Shown: positions 1 to 8,548, counted from the stretch's first letter. The stretch: 64,000 nucleotides of DNA from Chitinophaga sp. 180180018-3 (GCF_037893185.1 NZ_CP140772.1:1240001-1304000); one strand, 5' to 3'. The notes: generated from the sequence alone by a model not told the origin. Numbers and translations: made by a program.

Positions 1-2663
1 TCGCTGCTAAGGGAGAGGTCAATGCCATGGTTGCTCATGATGCCTGCGTTTACCTGGGCAATGCCGATGCCATATTCCGCCGGCACTACGCTGGCCGGAC
101 TTACCAGCATGTTATTTCTTTTCTCGTGGAATACGTCCGCTTCCAGTCCGAGCAATCCCTGCCAGAGCGTTAGCTCAACGCCTACATCCGCTTTCGCTGC
201 GCGCTCCCAGGTAATGAAGGGATTGGGTTCCAGGCGTTCGCGCGCGCCCTGTAATACTTCTCCTTTAAAAACATAGGCGTTCCCGTATACGCCCATGGCG
301 CTGGAATACTGGAACGGGCCGCCTGCCAGGTTACCGGACTGCCCCCAGGATCCTCTCAGCTTCAGGTTATCAATCCAACTGAACCGGTCTTTTATGAACG
401 GTTCCTCCGACAGCCGCCAGCCAGCGGAAAAAGCTGGGAAAAAGCCATATTGCCGTCCGGGTGCAAAGTAGTAATGACCATCATACCTGCCGGACGCTTC
501 CAGCATGTACTTACCCGCATAAGCGTAAGAAGCACGGTATACATAACCTACCTGCCTGGTTTCACTGGATGAGCCCCCCGTACCCCATGTCTTCTGGTCG
601 GCGCTACCCAGGTCAATTTCGTCGATATTCAGATCGTACCTGCCCCTGGAAGCAGAGAGCCGGTCATACTTCGTTTGACGGACTTCCATTACGGCGAGGC
701 CGCTTACTGCATGCTTGCCGAAATCATGATGATAGTTCAGGAAAGCCTGCCAGGTGTACTCCTTCCACCGCTGGTTCTGTTCCAGCAGCGAGGGTTTTCC
801 GGCGCTGACAACCGGCGTATATGCATAAGGGTTAGTAGTGGTATTGATGTTATAGGTAGTGGGCTGCGGTTCGTTCCAATTTTTCTCAAAATAAGTGGTA
901 GGATCATAGCTGAACACGCCTTTAATGCTGAGCCCTTCCAGGAAGGGCAGCTCTTGTTCTACCGACAGCTGGCCCATGATCCTTGTTTCGTCGCTCGACC
1001 GGGAGCCGGTAGACAGCAGGTACAGCAGCGAAGGTTTGCCATTGTTGTTGGCAAGGAGCCCGTTGGAATATTTCAAAGCATTAATCGGCCACCATGCCTG
1101 GGCACTCGCAAACACATCCAGGCCGTTGGCGCCCGGCTGATGCACCAGGTTATTGAGGCCATTGATAGATAGTGCCACCGTGGTTGTTTTTGTTGGCCGG
1201 GATTCCAGGTTGGCCACCACATTGTAGCGCTTTACATTGGTAGAAGCCCATAAACCGCGCTGGTAAAGGTATCCCAGCCCAATGTAGTAGGTGGTATTTT
1301 CAGAACCGCCCGAAAGAGAAATGTTATGGCCCGTTAAAGGGGTATTGCGGTTACGGATAGCAGCCATGGCATCCGCGTTTGGATATTTGTCGTAATCCGC
1401 TCCCGGTGCATGTTCCACAGATTTCCTGAAGCCCTCCACCTGTTCATCGGAAAAAGTGGGCGCCTGGCCGGCATTCCTGTCGGCAATATTCCGCAGGGTA
1501 ACATATTCATATGCATTCACCATTTTCACGGTAGTAGTAGGATTCTGGAAACCGGCATAGCCGCTGTAAGACAACGTAGGTTTGCCTGCACGGCCCTTTT
1601 TTGTGGTAACCAGTATTACACCGTTGGCGCCGGCCATGCCGTAAGGCGCTACAGCGGCAGCATCTTTCAGTACGGTAATGGATGCGATGGTACTGGGATC
1701 CAACCGTGTAAAATCCCTCGGCACGCCGTCGACAACGATGAGCGGCGCGCTATTCCCGTTAGTGGCGATACCCCTGATATGTATCTCAGATCCGTCCTTA
1801 CCGGGCTCGCCGCTATTCTGTGCGGCAATGATACCTGGCAAGCGGCCGTTGAGCGTATTGCTGATATTGGGTACGGGCAGGTCGCGGATTTTGTCTGATT
1901 TCAGCGTTGAAATAGCAGCGGTGCTGGAACTTTTCTGCTGGGTGCCATATCCTACAACAACTACCTCGTTAAGTTTTGCAAGATCTGCTTTCAGCAGCAC
2001 ATTTTCCCCGCCAATATCGCCAGCCTTCACCTGGTAAGGAATAAACCCGGTATAGGAAAAGCGAAGCAACGCTTCCCGTTCCGGCACCTTCAGCTCAAAG
2101 CGGCCATCCGTACCGGTTACCGTACCCCTGCTAGTACCAACAACAGCGATATTAACACCTACCAGCGGGCTCCTGTTTTCGTCAGACAGTACCCGGCCAC
2201 TCACCATAATTTCCTGCTGCACAGGCCTCTGAGTCTGAGCGCCGCCGGGCACTTTATCTACCACGATGTAAGAGCTGTCAGGGAAGCGTCGTACTTCCAG
2301 CCCGTGCTGTTGCATTAGCACGTCCAGCTTTTTGTCGAATAAACTTCGCTCCGTTCTATAGCTGTGTAACAGCTGTTTCGCGTCTGCTTCATTTACCTGC
2401 ATGGCCGAAAGCTTATCGGCATTGTAATTGAACTTCAGTTTAAAACGCTTTTCCAGCTCCGACAAAATCCAGGCAACGCTGACGCCTGTACGTTTCTGTT
2501 GCTCGCCGTGCAGGCGGGCGCCGGATGAAGTGTAATCCTGGGCCTGTAAACCGGATGGCCCCATGAGAAAAATTAAAAGGCATACGTGGAAGAGGGACAG
2601 ACAATAGCTTCCCTTGCCTCCGCTCCTGATGAAGCGGGAGGAAAATAAACGGTTACTTACCAT
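1..2663 (-). CDS. SusC/RagA-family TonB-linked outer-membrane receptor (3' end outside window)
   Basis: Reading the minus strand from an ATG at 2661-2663 gives an open frame to the window edge, so about 887 residues are present and the C-terminus is missing. In order I see a signal peptide ending near LQAQ, an STN (secretin/TonB short N-terminal) domain at about residues 40-115, a carboxypeptidase-regulatory-like beta-sandwich at about 130-210, the SusC signature VVVVGYGTQ, a TonB plug and the start of the barrel. Receptors with an STN domain are signal-transducing: they import a glycan or other large ligand across the outer membrane and report occupancy to an anti-sigma factor. The FecR and sigma genes directly upstream on the same strand fit that. 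The ligand cannot be deduced; a SusD partner would lie left of the window. Confidence 0.95.
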   Translation of the reverse strand, partial: MVSNRLFSSRFIRSGGKGSYCLSLFHVCLLIFLMGPSGLQAQDYTSSGARLHGEQQKRTGVSVAWILSELEKRFKLKFNYNADKLSAMQVNEADAKQLLHSYRTERSLFDKKLDVLMQQHGLEVRRFPDSSYIVVDKVPGGAQTQRPVQQEIMVSGRVLSDENRSPLVGVNIAVVGTSRGTVTGTDGRFELKVPEREALLRFSYTGFIPYQVKAGDIGGENVLLKADLAKLNEVVVVGYGTQQKSSSTAAISTLKSDKIRDLPVPNISNTLNGRLPGIIAAQNSGEPGKDGSEIHIRGIATNGNSAPLIVVDGVPRDFTRLDPSTIASITVLKDAAAVAPYGMAGANGVILVTTKKGRAGKPTLSYSGYAGFQNPTTTVKMVNAYEYVTLRNIADRNAGQAPTFSDEQVEGFRKSVEHAPGADYDKYPNADAMAAIRNRNTPLTGHNISLSGGSENTTYYIGLGYLYQRGLWASTNVKRYNVVANLESRPTKTTTVALSINGLNNLVHQPGANGLDVFASAQAWWPINALKYSNGLLANNNGKPSLLYLLSTGSRSSDETRIMGQLSVEQELPFLEGLSIKGVFSYDPTTYFEKNWNEPQPTTYNINTTTNPYAYTPVVSAGKPSLLEQNQRWKEYTWQAFLNYHHDFGKHAVSGLAVMEVRQTKYDRLSASRGRYDLNIDEIDLGSADQKTWGTGGSSSETRQVGYVYRASYAYAGKYMLEASGRYDGHYYFAPGRQYGFFPAFSAGWRLSEEPFIKDRFSWIDNLKLRGSWGQSGNLAGGPFQYSSAMGVYGNAYVFKGEVLQGARERLEPNPFITWERAAKADVGVELTLWQGLLGLEADVFHEKRNNMLVSPASVVPAEYGIGIAQVNAGIMSNHGIDLSLSS

Positions 2664-2701
2664 AACGATTAGATTAGATTAGTCTCCTGGTTGAATAAAG
2701 T

Positions 2702-3712
2702 TTAAAACTGCTTTCCTGCTTTTAGTATTAAGCTATCATTTTTGGTTGTTATATTCAGATCATAAATCAGTCTCAGTTTTTCTATCAGCCCGCTGATATC
2801 GCTGGTAGCCGCGTGGCCGTTGTACCGATGCTGCAGCAGTGCAGTATCCTCTACTGCTATTTTATATCCGTAATAAGTGTGCAGGATATCCATGATTTCC
2901 TTCAACGGCGTGCTATTGAATGCCCATTCCCTTTCTTTCCATTGCGTAAGGGCGTCTGCCGTCAGCGTCAGCTTTACAGGCTTTGCCCCACCAGGCGCAT
3001 AAGCATATACGTCCTGCGGAAGAAGATCAATATGTCCGTTTTGCCCGTAATGGAACCTTACCCGTCCGTTCGACAACGCCACCGTTATAGTATCGCTGCG
3101 GTTGTTGATAAGGAAAGCCGTTCCCAGCACCTCTATTTTTTCCCTGCCGGCCAATACCGTGAAAGGCGTTCCGCGGTGCGAATGCTGCACCTCAAAATAC
3201 ACTTCTCCGTTTGACTGCAGCACCCGGTGCCGGGTGAAGTCCGAGGAGTCATACGATATAGAAGAATGGGCGGTAAGCAATGCGGTGCTGCCATCGGGCA
3301 GCAGGTGCGAAGTGATTTTTCCTGCGCCCGCCTGCACCAGCAGGTAAGTTTTTACGGGGGGCTGCCGGAACAGTCCCGATAACAGCAGCAATACCAGCAA
3401 ACAGGCCGCGGCCGCGCCGACACTCCATAATTTCAGGATCTTCACTGTACGCTGACTGCGCCGGCGGCGGGCGATACTGTCCCATACACGGTTCACCTGC
3501 TCCTGTTCCGGGAAATGAGGCTGCACCTTCATGAAAAGTACCAGGTGACGGGCTTTCTCAAACGTTTCCCGTTGCCCGGGATACACGCTGCAGTAAGCAT
3601 CCCAGAATTCAGCTGTGCTATCACCAGGCCTGCGCATGGAGGCGATGAAAAAATCATCCGCCAGAAAATCTGTTATCCCGAAATCCTTGTAATCCGACAA
3701 TGCCCGGTTCAT
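2702..3712 (-). CDS. FecR-family anti-sigma factor
   Basis: 336 residues. The N-terminal cytoplasmic part (about 1-90) carries the short helical region that binds the cognate sigma factor. It is followed by one transmembrane helix (about 93-113, rich in Ala/Leu/Val) and a periplasmic FecR domain with the typical segments LLPDGSTALLTAHSSISY and GTAFLINN. The C-terminal domain (about 255-330) resembles the STN-like domain that docks the receptor. It lies 38 bp upstream of the SusC start and downstream of the sigma gene, the usual sigma/FecR/SusC order, so it should hold the sigma factor inactive until the receptor is occupied. Confidence 0.95.
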   Translation of the reverse strand: MNRALSDYKDFGITDFLADDFFIASMRRPGDSTAEFWDAYCSVYPGQRETFEKARHLVLFMKVQPHFPEQEQVNRVWDSIARRRRSQRTVKILKLWSVGAAAACLLVLLLLSGLFRQPPVKTYLLVQAGAGKITSHLLPDGSTALLTAHSSISYDSSDFTRHRVLQSNGEVYFEVQHSHRGTPFTVLAGREKIEVLGTAFLINNRSDTITVALSNGRVRFHYGQNGHIDLLPQDVYAYAPGGAKPVKLTLTADALTQWKEREWAFNSTPLKEIMDILHTYYGYKIAVEDTALLQHRYNGHAATSDISGLIEKLRLIYDLNITTKNDSLILKAGKQF

Positions 3713-3834
3713 ATTGTCTTTTAACAGCTAGACCCAATAATGGAGATAAATTATCCCTCCCTTGCCCCCGCAATGACAACATTTAGTCAACCTTCAATAA
3801 ATCAGCGATTAATTAGATAAATATCAACAAACAA

Positions 3835-4437
3835 TTATTTCCCCATTCCCTGCAACAATACCAGCAACACTGCTACCGGCAGTTTATCAAGCTTTGCCCG
3901 CAGACCGTCCATTGCCTTGTAAAACAACTTGTATACGGAGGAGGGCTCAATTTTCATAACGGCGGCTATTTCCGTATTGGACAATTCGTGAAAAAATTTC
4001 AGATAGATGATTTCCTTTTGCCTGGGAGGAAGCCCGGCAATGGCCTGGTTTACTTGGGTGAAAGCTTCCCTGTGCGATATTACCGCATCTGCGGCTTCCG
4101 TATACAGGAATGAAAGTTCGAAATGTTGTGCGTCCAGATCCTGCACCAGCATACGGCTGTTACGCCGTAGCTGCTTTAACGAGAAATTCCGGAATGCCGT
4201 CAACAGATAAGCCCTCACAGACACAGGCACCTGCAGCCGCCTGTTGCGCTGGGAAAGATGGATAAAGAAATCATGCACCGCATCTTCCACATTCAGCTGT
4301 TCCCTGAACAGTTTAACGCCATAATCATAGAGCAGGGGCATATAACGACGGTAAAGCTCTTCAAAGTGGAGATTGCTACCTTTTATAAAGTGGCGCCATA
4401 CCTCAACATCATCCGCTGTTCTTAATACTGGTTCCAA
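3835..4437 (-). CDS. ECF-type RNA polymerase sigma-70 factor
   Basis: 200 residues, typical for a Bacteroidota ECF factor. Region 2 is at about residues 25-90 (LYRRYMPLLYDYGVKLF, then VEDAVHDFF). Region 4 is at about 120-180, with the helix-turn-helix LPPRQKEIIYLKFFHELSNTEIA split over AGLPPRQ and ELSNTEIAAVMKI. It is the first gene of a minus-strand set with the FecR protein (122 bp downstream) and the SusC receptor. It is expected to direct transcription of the receptor locus when released by FecR. The short C-terminal hydrophobic tail (VAVLLVLLQG) is common in this subfamily. Confidence 0.95.
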   Translation of the reverse strand: MEPVLRTADDVEVWRHFIKGSNLHFEELYRRYMPLLYDYGVKLFREQLNVEDAVHDFFIHLSQRNRRLQVPVSVRAYLLTAFRNFSLKQLRRNSRMLVQDLDAQHFELSFLYTEAADAVISHREAFTQVNQAIAGLPPRQKEIIYLKFFHELSNTEIAAVMKIEPSSVYKLFYKAMDGLRAKLDKLPVAVLLVLLQGMGK

Positions 4438-4614
4438 AAAAGAGATTCTAATTTGTAGATAAACGAAATGTAATCAGTCCCTGGTTTGCTATACCGGCAA
4501 TGGCTGTAAAATAGATAATTTAATTGCAAATTAACGGCAAAAATGCGTCCCGCAGGGAAGAAATTGCACAAACATATGTCTATGTTTCCCTGCTAATAAT
4601 TTCTATTTAACCTA

Positions 4615-4838
4615 TCATTTAAATTGGGTCAACGACAATATATTTTGATCCGGATCCTTGAACCATGCAACCCTCATTCCATACGGAGCCGGCCACACGC
4701 CTTTCTCATCCTGTCCCAATCCCGGGAAATGTTCAAACACGACACCCCTAACCCCTGTAAACCGATTGTTGTCAATGACCTTGATAATTATAGTTTCCTT
4801 AGAAGAGGTTTCAGGGACGTAGCCCCAATTTATTTACA
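4615..4838 (-). pseudogene. 3' fragment of a VOC (glyoxalase/bleomycin-resistance fold) gene
   Basis: The minus strand from about 4838 to the TGA at 4615-4617 encodes roughly 74 residues ending in PYGMRVAWFKDPDQNILSLT plus QFK. That is the recognisable C-terminal strand-loop of VOC-superfamily proteins (AWFKDPDGN-I-LSLTQ). An in-frame stop lies just upstream near 4838 and there is no start, so only the second beta-alpha-beta half remains. The break coincides with the start of mobile-element genes on the plus strand at 4858, which suggests that insertion or deletion at the element edge removed the 5' part. Substrate unknown. Confidence 0.7.
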
Positions 4839-4857
4839 CCATGAAAATGAAAGTGCC

Positions 4858-5590
4858 ATGAATGAAAAGGTGTATGAATATCATAAGAACGATTTAAGGA
4901 GCCGGGGTGTTGGGGATGATCTCAACGATGCCTTAAAAATAATGCTGGAAAAAGGGCAGAAACAAAGTACACTTTATCATACCAAAAAATTTGGTGAAGA
5001 TTTATGTGTATCGTCTTTCCATTATAATAAGTCTAATAGGCCCGATAGTGATTGGGTATTCCTCAATCGGATTGAGCTTGGCTAAACCCAAAGTTGGTGA
5101 GATTCAAAAACAAGCATTTGAAATCGATAAAGATTCAGCCCGGTTCACTATAAAAAATCTTTACAACGCAATGCAGGGTCGTTCGTTTCTGGTCAATAAG
5201 TATACAAACGAATGGGCCTACCAGGATTTTAAGCAAATTGATAAACACGGTAATCCCCCGTTGGTTACCGTTAAAGGATACGATGTTCAAACTGTGACCG
5301 GCAGATATGACATCGACCAGCTCAAAAATCCGGAGGATGCACAGAGTCTACATGCCTCGTTGGAACGCGGGAATCGCCAGATAGTTAGTGTAAATGAAAA
5401 CCGGTTTTTCATTTCGGCTCTTCCTCAGCACGATACGATGCGAGTATATAAGGAAAATCTGCAACAGACGACTGTAGAGGCGTTGAAAGAGGCTGCACAA
5501 CAAAAATACAATAATGATCAGGCACCCGATCAGAGTGTAGCGAAAGACGATAAGGCGCTTAAAAATAATAGAGGACAATCTGTTCCCTGA
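4858..5590 (+). pseudogene. Integrative-element accessory protein, frameshifted
   Basis: Two overlapping frames together look like one protein. The first runs from ATG 4858 to a TAA at 5083-5085; the second continues the same kind of sequence from about 5085 to 5590. The joint product contains NLYNAMQGRSFLVNKYTNEW, then DFKQIDKHGN, then LHASLERGNRQ. I recognise this pattern from uncharacterised proteins on Bacteroidota conjugative elements, which share NLY-LL-GRAV and SLERGNRQ. One extra base near CTTGGCTAAA would explain the break. An independent downstream start is possible but less likely. The function of the family is unknown. The neighbours (two small DNA-binding-type genes, then an integrase) support a mobile origin. 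Confidence 0.6.
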
Positions 5591-5626
5591 TTTTAAAAAT
5601 GCTTTGTGACATTGAATCTGTGACTT

Positions 5627-5947
5627 ATGGAAAAAGCAAGAGAAAGGCTTACCGCCGTTTTTGAAGCGGTAAAAAACGATAACCGGATAGGGTCTACTCA
5701 TCTTAGTTTATACCTGGCTTTATTTCAGCTATGGAATCAAAATGATTTTGAAGATCCTATTTCCATACATCGTCCGGAAATATTGGAACTGGCTAAGATA
5801 AGCCGATCTACCTATCATCGGTGTATGCGCGATTTAAATGATCAGGGATATGTGAAATACATCGCTTCTTATCATCCGATATTAGGCAGCATTGTTTATA
5901 TGGCGGATTTTGAGACTTCTCACGGACAGGGCTTCAATTATCTGTAG
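5627..5947 (+). CDS. Small winged-helix/HTH protein of an integrative element
   Basis: 106 residues with no signal peptide. The central part (EILELAKISRSTYHRCMRDL, then NDQGYVKY) reads as a helix-turn-helix followed by a wing: a helix, a tight turn, a Ser/Arg-rich recognition helix and a beta hairpin ending in a hydrophobic patch. Proteins of this size and shape are common beside tyrosine integrases in Bacteroidota elements, where they are thought to control excision or replication. It lies 36 bp after the frameshifted gene and is followed by a terminator-like hairpin at 6043-6063. The exact role is inference. Confidence 0.65.
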   Translation: MEKARERLTAVFEAVKNDNRIGSTHLSLYLALFQLWNQNDFEDPISIHRPEILELAKISRSTYHRCMRDLNDQGYVKYIASYHPILGSIVYMADFETSHGQGFNYL

Positions 5948-6042
5948 TATTTATGGTATTGCAAGCCTGAAAAGGAAACAGATTGGTAGGAGTACCGCTG
6001 TCAGCGATAGGGTTTGCAGATGGGGATAATTCCATGAATGAT

Positions 6043-6063
6043 AAGGCCCGCCTAGCGGGCTTT
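6043..6063 (+). terminator. Rho-independent-type hairpin after the 5627-5947 gene
   Basis: GCCCGC (6046-6051), a 3-nt loop CTA and GCGGGC (6055-6060) form a perfect 6-bp GC stem flanked by A's on the left and TTTATCTTAT on the right. It lies about 100 bp past the stop at 5947. Its position argues that the next gene starts after it, at 6088, rather than upstream. Confidence 0.55.
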
Positions 6064-6087
6064 ATCTTATTAGAAAAATGTGTTGCT

Positions 6088-6303
6088 ATGATTAAGTGTG
6101 ATGAAAATGTGGTAATGCGGGCTATAGCACTTTGTTTCAAGCCGTTTCTCAAACCGGAAGAGGCGCTTATTTACTGTGACCTCGGTCGTACGCAGTTTGC
6201 CAAGAGGTGCGAGGAGTTTGGAGTTTACAAAAATGCAAGCGGCTATTTCGAGCGAGAGCAGTTGAACAAAATGATGTCAGGGGAGCTATCGCCCTATATA
6301 TAG
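6088..6303 (+). CDS. Excisionase-like small DNA-binding protein
   Basis: 71 residues from the ATG at 6088. The frame is open further upstream, but the terminator hairpin at 6043-6063 would then lie inside the gene, so I prefer the internal start. The core LIYCDLGRTQFAKRCEEFGV followed by YKNASGYFEREQLNKMMSG looks like an excisionase/MerR-type HTH, in which a short helix-turn-helix precedes a Tyr/Phe wing. It sits between another HTH gene and the convergent integrase pseudogene, the usual place for a directionality factor. It appears intact although the integrase is not. Confidence 0.6.
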   Translation: MIKCDENVVMRAIALCFKPFLKPEEALIYCDLGRTQFAKRCEEFGVYKNASGYFEREQLNKMMSGELSPYI

Positions 6304-6317
6304 CCGCTGCTGGTGGT

Positions 6318-7421
6318 TTAAAGTTGAAAAAAATACGGTAGCAACTCCGGGCTGGGTAAATTTCCGATTATTGCCGACTGGTCTTTCGGACGGTGACGTT
6401 TGTAGGTTTTTTTTACCTGGTCAGTCGTTGTATGCCCCAAGAGATAGGCTACTGTAGCATCATCAACCAGTTTATCCTGAAGCAGGATGGAAAAACTTAA
6501 CCTTGCACAAGACCAGGTAATATGCTTGTTAATCCCTGCTGCTTTAACCCATTGCAGGAGTATCTTATTTGCGCCATCGGCACTTGGGAGGCTAAATACC
6601 AGAGTGTTCTCATTGTGCTGTAAGCCGAGTAGCTTTTTCCTCTTTTCCAGCATTGCGCGAGCAATAGGGGGTAAGGTCAGGGTGACGGGTTGCCCAGTCT
6701 TAGCCTGGATTATTCTGGTAACCAAAGTAGCACCCCTTATCTGCTCCCAGGAAAGTGTTTTTACATCGCACCAACGAAGTCCTGTGTAACAGGAAAGTAT
6801 AAACGCTTCTTGTACCTCCTGATTAAGACAAGGAGTTGCCAGAAGCTGTAAGTATTCTTCCACTTCCAGGAGTTCTTTCAGCTGAGAGCTGGGATTTGAT
6901 TTTGCAGCAACGTCTTCAGATGGACTTTTAATATAGTATCCATCGTTGGTAGCTGCATCGAGTACTCATTTGAAGCGGGTATAATAGTCGCCGGGTGTCT
7001 CTCCGGTATATTTATCTAATAAGTACCGCCGAAATTCTTTGCATAAGTTCTCTCTAACCTCGATGGGAGAAATAAAATCTTTTTTCAGAAACTGCTTAAA
7101 CTGTGTAAAGCTATTGGACAAATGCCTGTTCCCGTCTCGTTTGTTTCGCTCTACATAATCTTCATAATAATCCAGGAAGTTCGGTTTGAATTTATGGGGT
7201 GGGATATATGCTGATCCGATAGACTGTTGCTCAATAGTCTTTTCACTTTTCTTTACATCTATTAAGGCGCGGGCCTGTTTGTTATGGATTCTTTCCTCCC
7301 GGCTTTTAGGATGGGTATAGATATAAATTCCGGTACTGGGTCTCGGTCCTTTTTTTCGCCCGTAGTCATAGTAGAAAGTGATCTTATCGCCTTTCTTGCT
7401 CAATCTCTCCAGTATATTCAT
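6318..7421 (-). pseudogene. Tyrosine recombinase (integrase), inactivated
   Basis: Minus strand, 367 codons including one in-frame TGA (plus-strand 6966-6968). The SAM-like N-terminal and core-binding domains (MNILERLSKKGDKITFYYDY onward) are followed, after the stop, by the catalytic domain: TGLRWCDVK with the first catalytic Arg, LLGHTTTDQVKKTYKRHRP with the second His and the Tyr nucleophile. The box that normally reads HCAR in this family reads SCAR here, so the first catalytic His is Ser. The nonsense codon lies in the linker between core-binding and catalytic domains and looks like a CGA-to-TGA change. With two independent lesions the protein should not be functional. Confidence 0.85.
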
Positions 7422-7550
7422 ACAGCACAATTTTCACGAGTGAAACAAACAGCGATCAATCTATATGCCTTGCCAGTCATGACATGTACGGTATCTACAC
7501 ATGCGAGGAAAAGCGGTAAAAAACCGTTAAAAACGACACTTGACTAAATG

Positions 7551-7583
7551 AAAAAAGGCTTGTAAGTCAATTACTTACAAGCC
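7551..7583 (-). terminator. Rho-independent terminator, minus strand
   Basis: GGCTTGTAAGT (7557-7567) and ACTTACAAGCC (7573-7583) form a perfect 11-bp stem with the loop CAATT. On the minus strand the stem is followed directly by TTTTTT (complement of 7551-7556). It lies 8 bp beyond the tRNA-like 3' end at 7591-7607, so it is probably the original terminator of that tRNA gene. Confidence 0.75.
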
Positions 7584-7590
7584 TCTTGTG

Positions 7591-7607
7591 TGCCCAGAAC
7601 TGGATTC
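7591..7607 (-). other. Possible attachment site: 3' end of a tRNA-Leu gene
   Basis: The minus strand reads GAATCCAGTTCTGGGCA. This fits the end of a T-loop (GAAT), the 3' half of a T-stem (CCAGT), an acceptor strand (TCTGGGC) and a discriminator A. It would match a tRNA whose acceptor begins GCCCAGA, as several tRNA-Leu genes do. The rest of the tRNA (5' part, to the right) is absent, so this is only the fragment that tyrosine integrases duplicate when they insert into tRNA 3' ends. Recognition is by eye; the intact tRNA would have to lie outside the window. Confidence 0.5.
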
Positions 7608-7641
7608 TCAACATTCTGGTTTACAATATGTTGCAAGAAAA

Positions 7642-7663
7642 TTGTGTCAAATTTGTGTCAAAT
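7642..7663. repeat. Two perfect tandem 11-bp repeats next to the att-like site
   Basis: TTGTGTCAAAT occurs twice back to back (7642-7652 and 7653-7663), 35 bp right of the tRNA-like core. Short direct repeats at this distance from a crossover site are typical of arm-type binding sites for an integrase or excisionase. That role is inferred. Confidence 0.6.
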
Positions 7664-7918
7664 CAAATAGTCTTTTCTTTCGGCGCTTTCTCACGATTCC
7701 ATCTTCCTCCCTATCATTGTAAAAATATGAAAAGTTTCCTAACTACTAAAAATCAATTCTAAAACATTAACACTAAATTAGCTAGAGGAAAAAAGCTATT
7801 CCAGCTCGCCTTACTGTTATGGCTGCAGATGGTTTGTATAACGTGATTTGACAGCCCCTCTGTTGCCTTCCGATTACTGATTACTAAGGTCGTATAATAG
7901 AAATAGCCAGGATAGCTT

Positions 7919-7981
7919 ATAATTATATAAATCCTTCCCAATATTATATAATCTCCTTAGATTGGAATAACCCTATCTTTG
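7919..7981 (+). promoter_or_regulatory. Copy 1 of the shared island promoter/operator
   Basis: ATAATTATAT starts at 7919, TAAT at 7949 (offset 30), and the -7 box TATCTTTG at 7974-7981 puts TTTG at offset 59. Identical spacing occurs before 14805, copA, the HMA chaperone and the multidrug operon. There is no usual -33 TTTG; TAAT occupies that place, as expected for an activator-dependent promoter. It would drive the gene at 8038 with a leader of about 50 nt. Confidence 0.6.
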
Positions 7982-7995
7982 GAATTGGATAGGTA

Positions 7996-8026
7996 TTTGT
8001 TATTAGATAGAATATCGATACTTTTG
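7996..8026 (+). promoter_or_regulatory. Consensus Bacteroidota promoter for the 8038 gene
   Basis: TTTG (7996-7999), 19 bp, then TACTTTTG (8019-8026) match the housekeeping -33/-7 consensus of this phylum. The start codon is only 11 bp after the -7 box, so a transcript from here would have almost no leader. Confidence 0.6.
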
Positions 8027-8037
8027 TATCAGGTTAC

Positions 8038-8442
8038 ATGAAAAGAAAAAGAACCATACAATTAAAAGCAGCTTTCTTACTGTTGGTATTTATCTTAAAT
8101 ACTATGGTAGGGTTTGCCTGTGCTGTGGGTACGGAATTTAATCATAATCATAATGAATCCATAAAGCACCATCATCATAATGAAGTGTCCGATAAAAAAG
8201 GAACCCATGATGATGATGACTGCTGCAATAAGAACGTGGTTAAATTTTCTCAATTAGATAAGCTCCTTATCCAGTCTGTAGAAACAGGAATTCAACTCCC
8301 CGTTACATTCGTATTCCTACATACCTTTTATTTATCTTATTCTTCTCCCTTTGCAATAGTCAACCAGCAATTTCGGGTAATTCGACACTACACTCCAAAA
8401 ACTCCGGACATACGTGTGTCCATTCGGTCCTTCCAAATTTGA
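8038..8442 (+). CDS. Small His-rich secreted protein, HYC_CC_PP-like
   Basis: 134 residues with an N-terminal hydrophobic segment (about 9-28) that should act as a signal or anchor. Then comes a metal-ligand-rich stretch (HNHNESIKHHHHNE, then HDDDDCC) and a C-terminus TPDIRVSIRSFQI. The order of a conserved Cys pair and a final short aromatic/hydrophobic tail matches the HYC_CC_PP proteins found in Bacteroidota metal islands, although the HYC element is replaced by a His cluster. It very likely binds copper or another soft metal in the periplasm. It is close in plan to the protein at 54590, including the same last nine residues. Confidence 0.65.
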   Translation: MKRKRTIQLKAAFLLLVFILNTMVGFACAVGTEFNHNHNESIKHHHHNEVSDKKGTHDDDDCCNKNVVKFSQLDKLLIQSVETGIQLPVTFVFLHTFYLSYSSPFAIVNQQFRVIRHYTPKTPDIRVSIRSFQI

Positions 8443-8548
8443 TTTTTTGTAAATAGCAATTAAAAATTGCCTCCATTACTTATGCAATTCCTTTCAGGTA
8501 TTGAAAACATAAGTTATTTCTATTTGTTTAAACACTAAATCAATTAAA

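Larger units (their letters stand above)
7422..8037. other. 616-bp junction between integrase remnant and metal island
   Basis: No convincing gene is present on either strand. It holds, from left to right, a minus-strand terminator, a tRNA-Leu 3'-end-like sequence, two tandem 11-bp repeats, an AT-rich stretch without features I recognise (7664-7918) and two promoters for the gene at 8038. Those items are listed separately. Confidence 0.7.

Noticed and set aside
4624..5085. One long plus-strand ORF from 4624
   Set aside because: The part before 4858 is antisense to the VOC fragment, whose minus-strand translation makes far better sense; only 4858 onward looks coding.
5983..6087. Upstream starts (TTG 5983, ATG 6034) for the excisionase-like gene
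   Set aside because: A GC-rich terminator-type hairpin at 6043-6063 would lie within or just after the start, so 6088 is preferred.
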